Source: CAZJHX01 sp964545715
GTDB lineage: Bacteria > Myxococcota_A > UBA9042 > GCA-2863065
Reading direction: 5' to 3'
NCBI GenBank assembly: GCA_964545715.1
Contig: CAZJHX010000091.1
Span: 1-43,263 of the forward strand
Length of the DNA: 43,263 bases
Part shown: piece by piece, positions 28,025 to 36,609 of the stretch
Position numbering within the stretch: the stretch's first letter is position 1
Layout of the letters: every line of letters begins with the position of its first letter
Notes under the pieces: model-generated
Told to the model about the DNA's origin: nothing
Databases searched by the model: none
What the model saw: the letters and a program-made list of their open reading frames with translations, nothing else
Made by a program: the position numbers and the translations under genes

Positions 28025-28585
28025 ATGATTAACGTCGAGTTTTACGCGGACTTCATCTGCCCGTTCTGCTACTGCGCCGAGCAAGGGCAGTTGCCCGATC
28101 TCATCGAGAGCTTCGACCTCGAAGTCACGTGGCGACCATTCGAATTACACCCCGAAACTCCGGCCCAAGGGGCGACACTGCCCAAGGCGGACGCCGGGCG
28201 GATCTGGGGCGGCTACAAGCGGATGGCGGCCAGGTGGGACCTGCCGATCTCGCGCAAGGCGCCCCGCAGCCTGCCCAACACCCGGGCGGTGCTGGCCGGC
28301 GCGGAAGCGGCGCGTACAGCCGGCCGACTGGCTGCGTATCGAGCGGCCGCCTACGACGCATATTGGGTTCACGGCCGTGACCTCAGCAATTCGCGCGTTA
28401 TCGCCGGACTGGCCGAGGGCCTGGACCTTGCCGCTCCGAGCTACGGCGACATGCTCGCGACCACGCGCACGGCCGCCCTGCGTAACTGCATCACGGCGGT
28501 TCCGGCAATGGTTGTGGGGGGGCAGGTCCTCTTCGGACTGCAGGAAGAGCACGTGGTGGAGCGCTTTCTGCGCGCCAACACGTAA
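28025..28585 (+). CDS. DsbA-family (FrnE-like) thioredoxin-fold oxidoreductase
   Basis: The 186-aa protein has the thioredoxin-like active site CPFC (Cys12, Cys15), with a third cysteine at 17, in the strand context VEFYADFICPFCYC. An all-helical insert and a C-terminal segment TAVPAMVVGGQVLFGLQEEHVVERFL with the cis-Pro loop follow. This matches the DsbA/2-hydroxychromene-2-carboxylate isomerase family, FrnE branch. There is no signal peptide, so it is probably cytoplasmic and acts on protein or small-molecule thiols. It is somewhat shorter than the usual ~210 aa. It ends 6 bp from the convergent rplQ. Confidence 0.88.
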   Translation: MINVEFYADFICPFCYCAEQGQLPDLIESFDLEVTWRPFELHPETPAQGATLPKADAGRIWGGYKRMAARWDLPISRKAPRSLPNTRAVLAGAEAARTAGRLAAYRAAAYDAYWVHGRDLSNSRVIAGLAEGLDLAAPSYGDMLATTRTAALRNCITAVPAMVVGGQVLFGLQEEHVVERFLRANT

Positions 28586-28591
28586 AGAGCG

Positions 28592-29164
28592 CTACTCTTC
28601 GGTGGCCTCGTCGGCGGCCGGTGCGGCCTCCTCAGCGGGGGCGGCCTCGGCAGCCGGTGCGGCCTCGGCAGCCGGTGCGGCCTCCTCAGCGGCAGGCGGA
28701 GCCTCAGCGGCAGGCGCCTCGTCGAACGTCTCTTTGCTGGTCACGGGCGCGGCCTCGGTGGTCGCCGGGCTCTTGCGCGCAGGGCGCTTGGACGCCGTGA
28801 TCTGCTCGTCCGCACCGAGCAGCTCAATGATGGCCATATCGGCGCAGTCACCCTTTCGCCAGCCCAGCTTCAGGATGCGCGTGTAGCCACCGGGTCGATC
28901 GGCGAACCGCTCGGCGTACTCGCCAAACAGCAGGCTGAGCGCGTCCTGGTTGCGCACGTACCGGGCCGCCAGGCGACGGTGGTGCAGCGTCCCCTTCTTG
29001 CCGTAGGTGATCATCCGGTCGACGATGCCGCGCAGCTCTTTGGCCTTGGGCAAGGTGGTCTGGATGCGCTCGTGCTCAAGCAAGCTGGTCACCATGTTGC
29101 GAAACATGGCCTTGCGGTGCGAGTTCGTGCGGTTGAGCTTTCGCCCTCGTTTCATGTGGCGCAT
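28592..29164 (-). CDS. rplQ: Ribosomal protein bL17 with long Ala/Glu/Pro-rich C-terminal tail
   Basis: The 190-aa protein starts MRHMKRGRKLNRTNSHRKAM, the bL17 signature, and the core ends near residue 118. A further ~70 residues follow: a short basic segment (SKRPARKS) and then an acidic EAAPA-type low-complexity repeat. Typical bL17 is 115-130 aa, so the tail is extra. It is last in the ribosomal operon, 25 bp after rpoA, and convergent with the DsbA-like gene. Confidence 0.95.
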   Translation of the reverse strand: MRHMKRGRKLNRTNSHRKAMFRNMVTSLLEHERIQTTLPKAKELRGIVDRMITYGKKGTLHHRRLAARYVRNQDALSLLFGEYAERFADRPGGYTRILKLGWRKGDCADMAIIELLGADEQITASKRPARKSPATTEAAPVTSKETFDEAPAAEAPPAAEEAAPAAEAAPAAEAAPAEEAAPAADEATEE

Positions 29165-29189
29165 TGTCTAACTCCTAAGTCGTCCCGTC

Positions 29190-30191
29190 TTACATCGGGG
29201 AGGACGTGCCGGCCGGGCGACGCTCTGGGTCCCACCCATCGAGCTTCATGCCCAGCGACAGGCCCATCTCGGCCAGGATCTCCTTGATCTCTTTCAAGGA
29301 CTTCCGGCCAAAGTTTTTGGTCTTCAACATCTCGGCCTCGGTGCGCTGCACCAGGTCGCCGATGAAACGAATCTGAGCGTTCTGCAGGCAGTTGGCAGAC
29401 CGGACACTCAGCTCGAGCTCGTCCACCGTACGGTAGAGGTTCTCGCTGAACTTCGGCTCCTCCGCGACCTCGACCTCGACAGGCTCCTCGATGGCCTCGT
29501 CGAAGTTGATGAAGATCTGCAGCTGCTCTTTCAGGATCTTCGCCGACAGAGCGACGGCGTCCTCGGGGAGCACCGCGCCGTTGGTCCAGATCTCGAGCGT
29601 CAGCTTGTCGTAGTCCGTACGCTGGCCAACGCGCGCGTTGGTGACGCGGTAGTTGACGCGCTGGATGGGCGAGAAGATGGCGTCGATGGCGATGGTGCCG
29701 ACCGGCGCGTTCGGGTCTTTGTTGCCCTCGGCGGGGACGTAGCCACGGCCCTCTTTGATGATGAGCTCGGCCTCGAACTTGCCACCGGACGCGACGGTCA
29801 CGATGTGCTGGTCCTTGTTCAGAACCTCCACCGTCTCGTCGGACTCGATGTCACCGGCGGTGACCGGACCCTCTTTGTCCACTTTGATGCGGACCGTCTT
29901 GGGACCGATACCGTGCATGCGGAGCTGGACCTCTTTGAGGTTCAGGATGATGTCGGTGACATCCTCCACCACATCCGGAATCGCCGAAAACTCGTGCAGC
30001 GTGCCCTCGATACGGACGCCCACGATGGCGGCTCCGCGAATGGACGACAGCAGGATGCGTCGCAGCGCGTTGCCGATCGTCAGACCAAAACCACGCTCCA
30101 GCGGCTCACAAGTGAACCGGCCGTAGGTATCCGTGGCCTTGTCGATCTGAAACTGCCGCGGACGAATGAGGTTGTGCCAGTTACGGTACAT
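29190..30191 (-). CDS. rpoA: RNA polymerase alpha subunit
   Basis: The 333-aa protein has the N-terminal dimerisation domain (FTCEPLERGFGLTIGNALRRILLSS near 26-50) and the C-terminal DNA/activator-binding domain (SVRSANCLQNAQIRFIGDL...NFGRKSLKEIKEIL, about 255-320). It sits in the standard order rpsM-rpsK-rpsD-rpoA-rplQ, 15 bp after rpsD. Confidence 0.98.
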   Translation of the reverse strand: MYRNWHNLIRPRQFQIDKATDTYGRFTCEPLERGFGLTIGNALRRILLSSIRGAAIVGVRIEGTLHEFSAIPDVVEDVTDIILNLKEVQLRMHGIGPKTVRIKVDKEGPVTAGDIESDETVEVLNKDQHIVTVASGGKFEAELIIKEGRGYVPAEGNKDPNAPVGTIAIDAIFSPIQRVNYRVTNARVGQRTDYDKLTLEIWTNGAVLPEDAVALSAKILKEQLQIFINFDEAIEEPVEVEVAEEPKFSENLYRTVDELELSVRSANCLQNAQIRFIGDLVQRTEAEMLKTKNFGRKSLKEIKEILAEMGLSLGMKLDGWDPERRPAGTSSPM

Positions 30192-30206
30192 TGACGTGTT
30201 CTCCGA

Positions 30207-30833
30207 TTACTTCGAGTACAGCTCGACGATGAGGTGCTCAGCGATGGCGGCGGTGACGTCACCGCGGACGGGCAGCGACTTGATCTCGGCCGTCTTGGCG
30301 TCCTTGTCGACTTCCATCCACGCCGGGAACCCACGCCGATCGACACCCGCGAGGGCGTCATTGATCCGCAGGAGCTTCTGGCTTTTCTCTTTCACGCCGA
30401 TCACGTCGCCGGGGCGAACCAGCAGCGACGGGATGGTGGCCTTGTGGCCGTTGATCGTGAAGTGACCGTGACGCAGCAGCAGGCGCGCCTCGGTGCGGTT
30501 GCACGCGAGACCAGCGCGGTAGACCGCGTTGTCCAGACGACGCTCGAGCAGCTGGATGATGTTCTCACCCGTGACGCCCTTCATGCGCGCGGCCATCTTG
30601 TAGTAGCGGCGGAACTGCTTCTCCAGCACGCCGTACATACGCTTGACCTTCTGCTTCTCACGAAGCTGGGTCCCGTAGTCACTGATCTTGCGGTGACCCT
30701 GACCGTGGATGCCCGGCGGGTACGCGCGGCGCTCGATGGCGCACTTGTCCGTGTAACAACGCTCGCCTTTGAGGAAGAGCTTGAGCCCTTCTCGGCGGCA
30801 GAGACGACAAACAGGTCCGATATAACGTGCCAT
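30207..30833 (-). CDS. rpsD: Ribosomal protein uS4, zinc-binding type
   Basis: The 208-aa protein starts MARYIGPVCRLCRREG. Cys9, Cys12, Cys26 and Cys31 form a zinc-site pattern, making this the C+ version of uS4. The S4 RNA-binding domain (LERRLDNAVYRAGLA...) follows. The frame extends 15 codons further upstream, but those lie in the gap and in rpsK and are not family sequence. Primary 16S binder that nucleates the 30S body. Confidence 0.97.
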   Translation of the reverse strand: MARYIGPVCRLCRREGLKLFLKGERCYTDKCAIERRAYPPGIHGQGHRKISDYGTQLREKQKVKRMYGVLEKQFRRYYKMAARMKGVTGENIIQLLERRLDNAVYRAGLACNRTEARLLLRHGHFTINGHKATIPSLLVRPGDVIGVKEKSQKLLRINDALAGVDRRGFPAWMEVDKDAKTAEIKSLPVRGDVTAAIAEHLIVELYSK

Positions 30834-30847
30834 GGTTCTTCTAGCTC

Positions 30848-31237
30848 CTAGACCCGGCGCCGCTTCGGCGGCCGGCATCCGTTGTGGGGCACGGGGGTGA
30901 CGTCCCGGATCAGGCTGATGCGCAGACCGGCGTTGCCGAGCGACCGCAGCGCAGCCTCACGACCGGCGCCCGGGCCCTTCACGTAGACCGAGATGGTCTT
31001 CATGCCGTGCTCCATCGCTTGACGGGCGGCATCCTCGGCGCACAGCTGGGCGGCGAAAGGCGTGCTCTTACGTGAGCCCTTGAACCCTTTCTTGCCAGCG
31101 GAGCTCCAGGCCACCGTGTTGCCCGACACATCCGTGATCGTGACGATCGTGTTGTTGAACGTGCTCTGGATGTGCCCGATCCCGCTCTGGATGTTCTTGC
31201 GGACCTTGCGCTTTCTTGTCTTCTTGGGTTTCGCCAT
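30848..31237 (-). CDS. rpsK: Ribosomal protein uS11
   Basis: 129 aa with a basic N-terminus, the central AHIQSTFNNTI-type segment (GHIQSTFNNTIVTITDVSGN) and the hallmark C-terminus TPVPHNGCRPPKRRRV. It forms part of the 30S platform. It starts 4 bp after the rpsM stop. Confidence 0.98.
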   Translation of the reverse strand: MAKPKKTRKRKVRKNIQSGIGHIQSTFNNTIVTITDVSGNTVAWSSAGKKGFKGSRKSTPFAAQLCAEDAARQAMEHGMKTISVYVKGPGAGREAALRSLGNAGLRISLIRDVTPVPHNGCRPPKRRRV

Positions 31238-31241
31238 TGTT

Positions 31242-31610
31242 CTACTTCTTCTTCTTTACGGTGGCGCGACGCGGCCCCTTACGGGTACGCGAGTTCGTGT
31301 GCGTCCGCTGACCGCGAACCGGCAGGCCGCGACGGTGACGCAGGCCGCGATAGCAGCCAAGGTCCATGAGGCGTTTGATGTTCATCTGCGTCGAGCGACG
31401 GAGATCACCTTCAACCTGGTACTCGTCATCGATGAGCTTCCGAATCGCGATCACCTGACCTTCTGTGAGGTCGTCGGTGCTCGTACCGAGCGGAATATTC
31501 AACGTCTCGCAAATCTTGACGCCTGACGTCCGGCCGATGCCGAAGATGTACGTCAGACCGATCTCGATCCGCTTACGTCGTGGGAGGTCTACACCCGCAA
31601 TGCGTGCCAT
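31242..31610 (-). CDS. rpsM: Ribosomal protein uS13
   Basis: 122 aa, starting MARIAGVDLPRRKRIEIGLTYIFGIG. It has the CYRGLRHRRGLPVRGQRT motif and a lysine-rich C-terminal tail that reaches toward P-site tRNA. Standard position between rpmJ and rpsK. Confidence 0.98.
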   Translation of the reverse strand: MARIAGVDLPRRKRIEIGLTYIFGIGRTSGVKICETLNIPLGTSTDDLTEGQVIAIRKLIDDEYQVEGDLRRSTQMNIKRLMDLGCYRGLRHRRGLPVRGQRTHTNSRTRKGPRRATVKKKK

Positions 31611-31623
31611 TTCTAGCTACTCC

Positions 31624-31740
31624 TCAGCCCTGCCGCTGCTTGTGGCGCGGGTTGTCCTTACAGATCACACGGACGACTCCACGTCGCTTGATGACCTTGC
31701 ACTTGTCACAAATGGGCTTCACTGAAGCTCGCACTTTCAT
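31624..31740 (-). CDS. rpmJ: Ribosomal protein bL36, zinc-binding type
   Basis: A 38-aa protein, MKVRASVKPICDKCKVIKRR to HKQRQG. It carries the complete zinc ribbon Cys11, Cys14, Cys27, His33, so it is the C+ form. The ATG overlaps the adk stop (ATGA), and rpsM follows after 13 bp. Commonly infA lies just upstream; here adk does. Confidence 0.97.
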   Translation of the reverse strand: MKVRASVKPICDKCKVIKRRGVVRVICKDNPRHKQRQG

Positions 31741-32399
31741 CTCAAACCGCCTTGATCGGCAGACCCTGACGAACCTGCCATTGCCTGCTCGATACGAGAG
31801 GTGATGTCAGACATGCTGCCCACCCCGTTGATCTCGCGGAGCACATTTCGCTCCGAGTAGTACCGGATGAGCGGCGCCGTACTGCTGTGGTACACGCTCA
31901 GTCGGTTCTTGATCGACTCTTCGTTGTCGTCCTGGCGCTGGTACGTCTCACCACCGCACTTGTCGCACACGCCTTCCGTCTTCGAAGGCTTGAACATCAG
32001 GTGGTACATCGCCCCGCACGCTTTGCATGTGCGGCGGCCCGTCAGGCGCGCCGACAGGTCGGCCTCCGGAACGTCGATGGACAGCACGTGGTCGATCTGA
32101 GCCAGCTGACCGAGCGCCTCGGCCTGCGCCACCGTCCGCGGATAGCCGTCGAAGATGGCGCCATCCGCCGCGTCCGCCTGGCTCAGCCGCTCTTTGACCA
32201 GCGCCAGCACGATGTCGTCCGACACCAGCCCGCCCTCGTCCATGATCTTGCTGACCTTCTTGCCCAGGTCTGACCCGGATTTGCGTGCCGCGCGCAGCAT
32301 GTCGCCAGTCGAGATCTGCGGGATCCCGAGCTTGTCGACCAGCATCTTGGCCTGGGTGCCTTTTCCAGCCCCGGGCGCGCCGAGCAAAATCAGATGCAT
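31737..32399 (-). CDS. adk: Adenylate kinase with zinc-type LID domain
   Basis: The 220-aa enzyme converts ATP + AMP to 2 ADP. The P-loop is GAPGAGKGT (7-15). The AMP-binding segment ISTGDMLRAA and DGYPRT (84-89) are present. The LID has Cys125-x2-Cys128 and Cys145-x2-Cys148, a structural zinc site as in Gram-positive and many delta-proteobacterial enzymes. It starts 2 bp after secY and overlaps rpmJ by four bases. Confidence 0.97.
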   Translation of the reverse strand: MHLILLGAPGAGKGTQAKMLVDKLGIPQISTGDMLRAARKSGSDLGKKVSKIMDEGGLVSDDIVLALVKERLSQADAADGAIFDGYPRTVAQAEALGQLAQIDHVLSIDVPEADLSARLTGRRTCKACGAMYHLMFKPSKTEGVCDKCGGETYQRQDDNEESIKNRLSVYHSSTAPLIRYYSERNVLREINGVGSMSDITSRIEQAMAGSSGSADQGGLR

Positions 32400-32401
32400 C
32401 G

Positions 32402-33730
32402 TTACGCCTTGCTCCTACGGCCACGCACACGACCACCGCCCGGGGCAAAGCCCTCGTAGTTTCGCGTGATCAAGTGGCTCTCGATCTGCTGAACCGTATC
32501 CAGCGCCACGCCGACGACGATGAGCAGACTTGTGCCACCGAAGTAGAACGGCACCGCGTACCAGTCCTGCAGAAACGTCGGCAGTACGCAGACCGCCGAG
32601 ATGTACATCGCGCCACCGAACGTGATGCGTGTAAGCACCCGGTCGATGTACTCCGCCGTGCGCTTGCCCGCGCGGATACCTGGGATGAACCCGCCGTACT
32701 TCTTCAGGTTGTCCGCCACATCGACGGGGTTGAACGTGACCGCCGTGTAGAAGTAGCAGAAGAAGATGTTCAGGGCGACGTAGATGATGTTGTAGAGCAG
32801 GTAGCCCGGGATCAGCGCGTTGTTCATGTTGATGACCCACGCCGACGTCGGGAAGACGTTCAAAAGCGTCATGGGGAACATCAGGATGGAGGACGCGAAG
32901 ATCGGCGGGATAACGCCGGCCGTGTTGACCTTCAGCGGCAGGTACGTGTTCTGCCCGCCGTAGAGCTTTCGCCCGACGACCTTCTTGGCGTACTGCACCG
33001 GAATGCGGCGCTGGGCACGCTCGAAGAAGCAGATGACCGCGATGACGCCGAAGACGATGACGGCGATGAGAATCAGCGTCATGTTCGTCAGCTCGCCGCC
33101 GTTTACTTCGGACAGCTGCCAGGTCTGTACCAGCGCGTCGGGCAGCGCCGCGACGATGCCCGCGTAGATGAGCAGCGAGATGCCGTTGCCGATGCCACGC
33201 TCGGTGATCTGCTCGCCGAGCCACATCAGGAAGCAGGTGCCCGTCGTCAGCGTCAAAACCGCCAGCAAACGGAAGCCCCAGCCGGAGACCGCCACGACGC
33301 CCGCGGCATCACTGACGTTCAGCGACTCCAGCCAATACGCGATGCCGAAGCCCTGGACCACACTGAGGAGGACCGTGCCGTAGCGCGTGTACTGGTTGAT
33401 CTTTTTGCGGCCCTGTTCACCTTCTTTGTTCAGCCGCTCCAGCGGCGGGATAACCACCGTCAGCAGCTGAATGATGATGCTGGCCGAGATGTAGGGCATG
33501 ATGCCGAGCGCGAAGATCGAGAGCTGCTCGATCGCGCCGCCACTGAACATGTTGAACATGCCCAGGAAGCCCGTGGTGGCGGACTGCATGTACTCGATCA
33601 TGCGATCCCGGTTCACACCGGGGACCATGATGAACACACCGATCCGGTACACCGCGAGCAGGCTCAGCGTGTAGAAGATCCGCTTGCGGAGCTCGGGGAT
33701 CTTTCCGACGTTGGCGAAGCCGTTAGCCAC
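32402..33730 (-). CDS. secY: Protein translocase channel subunit SecY
   Basis: The 442-aa protein has ten transmembrane helices and classic motifs: LGIMPYISASIIIQLL (plug/TM2 region), the cytosolic loop ERAQRRIPVQYAKKVVGRK, and NTAGVIPPIFASSI. It forms the SecYEG channel for protein export and would handle the exported lipoproteins in this window. It lies 3 bp after rplO. Confidence 0.98.
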   Translation of the reverse strand: MANGFANVGKIPELRKRIFYTLSLLAVYRIGVFIMVPGVNRDRMIEYMQSATTGFLGMFNMFSGGAIEQLSIFALGIMPYISASIIIQLLTVVIPPLERLNKEGEQGRKKINQYTRYGTVLLSVVQGFGIAYWLESLNVSDAAGVVAVSGWGFRLLAVLTLTTGTCFLMWLGEQITERGIGNGISLLIYAGIVAALPDALVQTWQLSEVNGGELTNMTLILIAVIVFGVIAVICFFERAQRRIPVQYAKKVVGRKLYGGQNTYLPLKVNTAGVIPPIFASSILMFPMTLLNVFPTSAWVINMNNALIPGYLLYNIIYVALNIFFCYFYTAVTFNPVDVADNLKKYGGFIPGIRAGKRTAEYIDRVLTRITFGGAMYISAVCVLPTFLQDWYAVPFYFGGTSLLIVVGVALDTVQQIESHLITRNYEGFAPGGGRVRGRRSKA

Positions 33731-33733
33731 CGA

Positions 33734-34243
33734 TTAGCCCACCCTCACCTCGCCGCCAGCGGCAGCGATCTTGGCGGCGGCAGACTTGCTGACCACCACG
33801 AACTCGGAGCGACGCGCGAACTTGGTGCGCTCGGGACGTGCACCCTTCTCGGCGATGCGGGACGCCTGCACGACCAACTTGGTCGTCAGCTCGCCGCTGC
33901 CCGTGATCTTGACGCGCGCGTCGTGACCCGTAACCAGACCGGCGCGCTTGATGGCGTCGATGTCGATGGTCTCCCCCGCTTCGAAGCGGTTGAGCTGCGA
34001 CACGTTCACAGCTGTGTACTCCAGCTTGTGACCGTAGTTGGAGAACCCACGCTTCGGCAGGCGCCGCTGCAGGGGCATCTGGCCACCCTCGAAGCCGACC
34101 GGCGGCTTGCCGCCCGAACGGGACTTCTGGCCCTTCTGACCCTTGCCGCACGTTTTGCCGTTGCCGGACGCGCGACCGCGGCCCTTACGGCGGCTGGTCT
34201 TGGTCGACCCGGGAGCGGGCTTCAGGTTGCTGAGCTCGTTCAT
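33734..34243 (-). CDS. rplO: Ribosomal protein uL15
   Basis: 169 aa, slightly longer than usual (~145). It starts MNELSNLKPAPGSTKTSRRKGRG, with the Gly/Lys-rich extension GKTCGKGQKGQKSRSGG that penetrates the 50S core, and FEGGQMPLQRRLPKRGF. The start overlaps the rpmD stop by four bases (ATGA). Confidence 0.97.
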   Translation of the reverse strand: MNELSNLKPAPGSTKTSRRKGRGRASGNGKTCGKGQKGQKSRSGGKPPVGFEGGQMPLQRRLPKRGFSNYGHKLEYTAVNVSQLNRFEAGETIDIDAIKRAGLVTGHDARVKITGSGELTTKLVVQASRIAEKGARPERTKFARRSEFVVVSKSAAAKIAAAGGEVRVG

Positions 34244-34425
34244 TTCACTTCCTCAACACTCAGGAGGTGCGGAATTTTGTTAATCATTCCGCGAATCTCT
34301 GGCGTATCTGCGAGAACCTTCGACTTGCCGATCCGGCCCAGCCCAAGCCCCACCAAAGTGGCATGCTGGCGTTTCGGACGCGCGATTGTACTCGCGGTCT
34401 GGGTCACCTTCAAGCGTTTAGTCAT
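34240..34425 (-). CDS. rpmD: Ribosomal protein uL30
   Basis: 61 aa, MTKRLKVTQTASTIARPKRQ. It has the typical short bacterial uL30 pattern VTQ-x-S-x-I...K-x-Q-x-x-T-x-x-x-LGLGRIGK and ends near IPHLLSVEEV. The order rpsE-rpmD-rplO is standard. Confidence 0.96.
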   Translation of the reverse strand: MTKRLKVTQTASTIARPKRQHATLVGLGLGRIGKSKVLADTPEIRGMINKIPHLLSVEEVK

Positions 34426-34430
34426 AGCCG

Positions 34431-34967
34431 TTATCCCAGCATCTGCTCGACGGTCAAACCGCGGCGAGCAGCCATCTCATCGGCGCTCACCAGGTGCTGG
34501 AGAGCGTCGACCGTGGCGTGAACCACGTTGTGTGCGTTGTTGGTGCCGATGCACTTGGTCAGAACGTCGTGCACACCAGCGACCTCGAGAATGGCGCGAA
34601 CAGCACCACCCGCGATCACGCCCGTACCCGCACTGGCCGGCTTCAGCAGAACGCGACCGGCCCCGTGCCGCCCGATGATCTCGTGCGGAATCGTGCCGTC
34701 CTTCAGCGGGATGGCGAACAGGTTGCGCTTGGCCTTCTCACGACCCTTGCGAATCGCTTCCGGAACCTCGTTGGCCTTGCCCAGACCGGCGCCCACGTTC
34801 CCCTGCCCGTCACCGACCACGATGATGGCGTTGAAGTGGAACCGACGACCGCCCTTGACGACCTTGGCTACGCGGCTGATCGCCACGACTTTCTCTGTGA
34901 AACCGTCGTCTTCCTTCTGCTGGAAGCCTCGACGTCCGCGACCACCGCCGCCTCTTGGTGCTGGCAT
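34431..34967 (-). CDS. rpsE: Ribosomal protein uS5
   Basis: 178 aa with a Gly/Arg-rich N-terminus. It has the double-stranded-RNA-binding-like segment VVKGGRRFHFNAIIVVGDGQGNVGAG, and then HDVLTKCIGTNNAHNVVHATVDAL. A fidelity-determining protein of the 30S decoding region. Confidence 0.98.
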   Translation of the reverse strand: MPAPRGGGGRGRRGFQQKEDDGFTEKVVAISRVAKVVKGGRRFHFNAIIVVGDGQGNVGAGLGKANEVPEAIRKGREKAKRNLFAIPLKDGTIPHEIIGRHGAGRVLLKPASAGTGVIAGGAVRAILEVAGVHDVLTKCIGTNNAHNVVHATVDALQHLVSADEMAARRGLTVEQMLG

Positions 34968-34981
34968 TCTCTTGTCCTCGC

Positions 34982-35347
34982 CTAAAACTCGAGTCCGGCT
35001 TTGCGGGCAGCATCTGCCAACGCAGCCACTCGGCCGTGGTACTTGAATCCGTTGCGGTCAAACGCGACCTTCGTGACGCCGGCCGCCTTGGCTGCCGTCC
35101 CGATCGCCTCACCCACGAGCTTGGCGGCGTCCGCCTTCTTGCCCTCGAGCTTGGCTTTGACGCTCGCGGTCAGCGTAGACGCGGACGCGAGAGTCTTGCC
35201 GGTGTCATCGTCGATCACCTGACCGTAGATGTGCTTGTTGCTGCGAAACACGACCAGGCGTGGGCGCTCGGCGGTCCCCGACAGCGTCTTACGAACGTGC
35301 ACCGCACGCTTGCGACGCTGAATCAGTTTTTTTGCAGTCTTACTCAT
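34982..35347 (-). CDS. rplR: Ribosomal protein uL18
   Basis: 121 aa with the conserved RPRLVVFRSNKHIYGQVIDDDTGKTLASAST segment and the C-terminal FDRNGFKYHGRVAALADAARKAGLEF. It binds 5S rRNA with uL5. It begins 11 bp after rplF. Confidence 0.98.
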   Translation of the reverse strand: MSKTAKKLIQRRKRAVHVRKTLSGTAERPRLVVFRSNKHIYGQVIDDDTGKTLASASTLTASVKAKLEGKKADAAKLVGEAIGTAAKAAGVTKVAFDRNGFKYHGRVAALADAARKAGLEF

Positions 35348-35358
35348 TTTTCATGCCC

Positions 35359-35901
35359 CTACTTACCGGCCTTGCCAGCCTTGCGGCGGACGACCTCGTC
35401 GGAATAGCGCACGCCCTTGCCCTTGTACGGCTCTGGCGGACGGAACCCGCGAATTTTGGCGGACACATGACCCAGCGTCTCCTTGTCCGGACACTCCAGG
35501 TTGATGCGCATCCCGCGCTCGGCGATCTCGCCTTTGACGCTCTTGGGCAGCTCAAAGACGACCGGGTGCGAGAAGCCCAACGCCAGCGTCAGCTTCTGCC
35601 CCGCCAGCTCGGCCTTGTAGCCCGTGCCAGTGATCAACAGCGAGCGCTTGTGCCCCACGCTGACGCCCTGGACCATGTTGTTGAGCAGCGCCCGGCCGAG
35701 GCCGTGGCACGCGCGGTCACTGCGGGCTGTACCCGCCGCAGACACAACGGCCGTGTTGTCGGCCAGCGCCACGGTGACCCGCGGAAGCGTGCGGCTGAGT
35801 TGGCCCTTGGGCCCCTTCACCGTCACGGTCGCGCCGTCGCTGCCGATCTTGACTTCGGTCCCACTTGGGATGGGCACCGGAAGTTTGCCTATGCGTGACA
35901 T
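35359..35901 (-). CDS. rplF: Ribosomal protein uL6
   Basis: 180 aa, MSRIGKLPVPIPSGTEV. It has two duplicated alpha/beta domains and the C-terminal signature PEPYKGKGVRYSDEVVRRK near the GTPase-factor binding site of the 50S. Confidence 0.98.
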   Translation of the reverse strand: MSRIGKLPVPIPSGTEVKIGSDGATVTVKGPKGQLSRTLPRVTVALADNTAVVSAAGTARSDRACHGLGRALLNNMVQGVSVGHKRSLLITGTGYKAELAGQKLTLALGFSHPVVFELPKSVKGEIAERGMRINLECPDKETLGHVSAKIRGFRPPEPYKGKGVRYSDEVVRRKAGKAGK

Positions 35902-35913
35902 ACCTTGGTCCTC

Positions 35914-36309
35914 CTACCAGACCGCGCAGACGAGCTCGCCGCCTACATGCGCCTTGCGGGCGTCACGGTCCGTCATCATCCCCCGCGAGGTGGAGACGAT
36001 CGCGACACCGAGACCGTTGAGCACCTTGGGGATCTCTTTGGACTTCACGTACTGCCGACAACCCGGCTTGGACAGCCGGCGCAGGCCTTTGATGGCGCTG
36101 CTCTTGTCGGGCAGATACTTCAGCAAGACCTCGATATGGCCCTGGGGACCCTCATTCACGAACTCAAAGCTGCTGATGAAGCCTTCGGCTTTCAGAATGG
36201 CCAGCAGGTGCTTCTTCACCTTGGACGCGGGGACCTTGAGGCCCGCGTGCCGCTCGGTGGAAGCGTTACGAATTCGCGTGAGCAGGTCCGCGATGGGATC
36301 GGTCATCAT
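35914..36309 (-). CDS. rpsH: Ribosomal protein uS8
   Basis: 131 aa, MMTDPIADLLTRIRNASTERH, with SKPGCRQYVKSKEIPKVLNGLG and the C-terminal VSTSRGMMTDRDARKAHVGGELVCAVW. In the spc operon of many bacteria uS8 is the autoregulator; whether that holds here is unknown. Confidence 0.98.
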   Translation of the reverse strand: MMTDPIADLLTRIRNASTERHAGLKVPASKVKKHLLAILKAEGFISSFEFVNEGPQGHIEVLLKYLPDKSSAIKGLRRLSKPGCRQYVKSKEIPKVLNGLGVAIVSTSRGMMTDRDARKAHVGGELVCAVW

Positions 36310-36321
36310 CGTGGGTTCCTC

Positions 36322-36591
36322 CTACCAGCTCGACTTGGTCACGCCCGGCAGCTCACCGCTGAGCGCCAGAGCCCGGAACATGTTTCTGCACAATCCGAAC
36401 TTCCGGATGTAGCCACGCGGACGACCCGTCAGGTTGCACCGGTTGCGCTGACGCACCGGACTCGAGTCGCGCGGAAGCTTAGCCAGAGCCGCGTAGTTGC
36501 CCTCTTTCTTGAGCTGCGCGCGAATCTCGGCGTATTTCTCCGCCGCTTTCTGCCGTCGCAACTCACGTCCTTTCAGACACTTTCTCGCCAT
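36322..36591 (-). CDS. rpsN: Ribosomal protein uS14, zinc-free long type
   Basis: 89 aa, MARKCLKGRELRRQKAAEKY, with RDSSPVRQRNRCNLTGRPRGY. It has only three scattered cysteines (5, 52, 68) and no CxxC pairs, so it is the long C- form; rpsD, rpmJ and adk nearby are zinc-type. Located between rplE and rpsH. Confidence 0.97.
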   Translation of the reverse strand: MARKCLKGRELRRQKAAEKYAEIRAQLKKEGNYAALAKLPRDSSPVRQRNRCNLTGRPRGYIRKFGLCRNMFRALALSGELPGVTKSSW

Positions 36592-36609
36592 TGTGCTCTT
36601 CTCCTGCCC

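Noticed and set aside
32285..34678. 797-codon plus-strand ORF over the ribosomal cluster
   Set aside because: Antisense shadow of secY, rplO and rpmD, which are certain.
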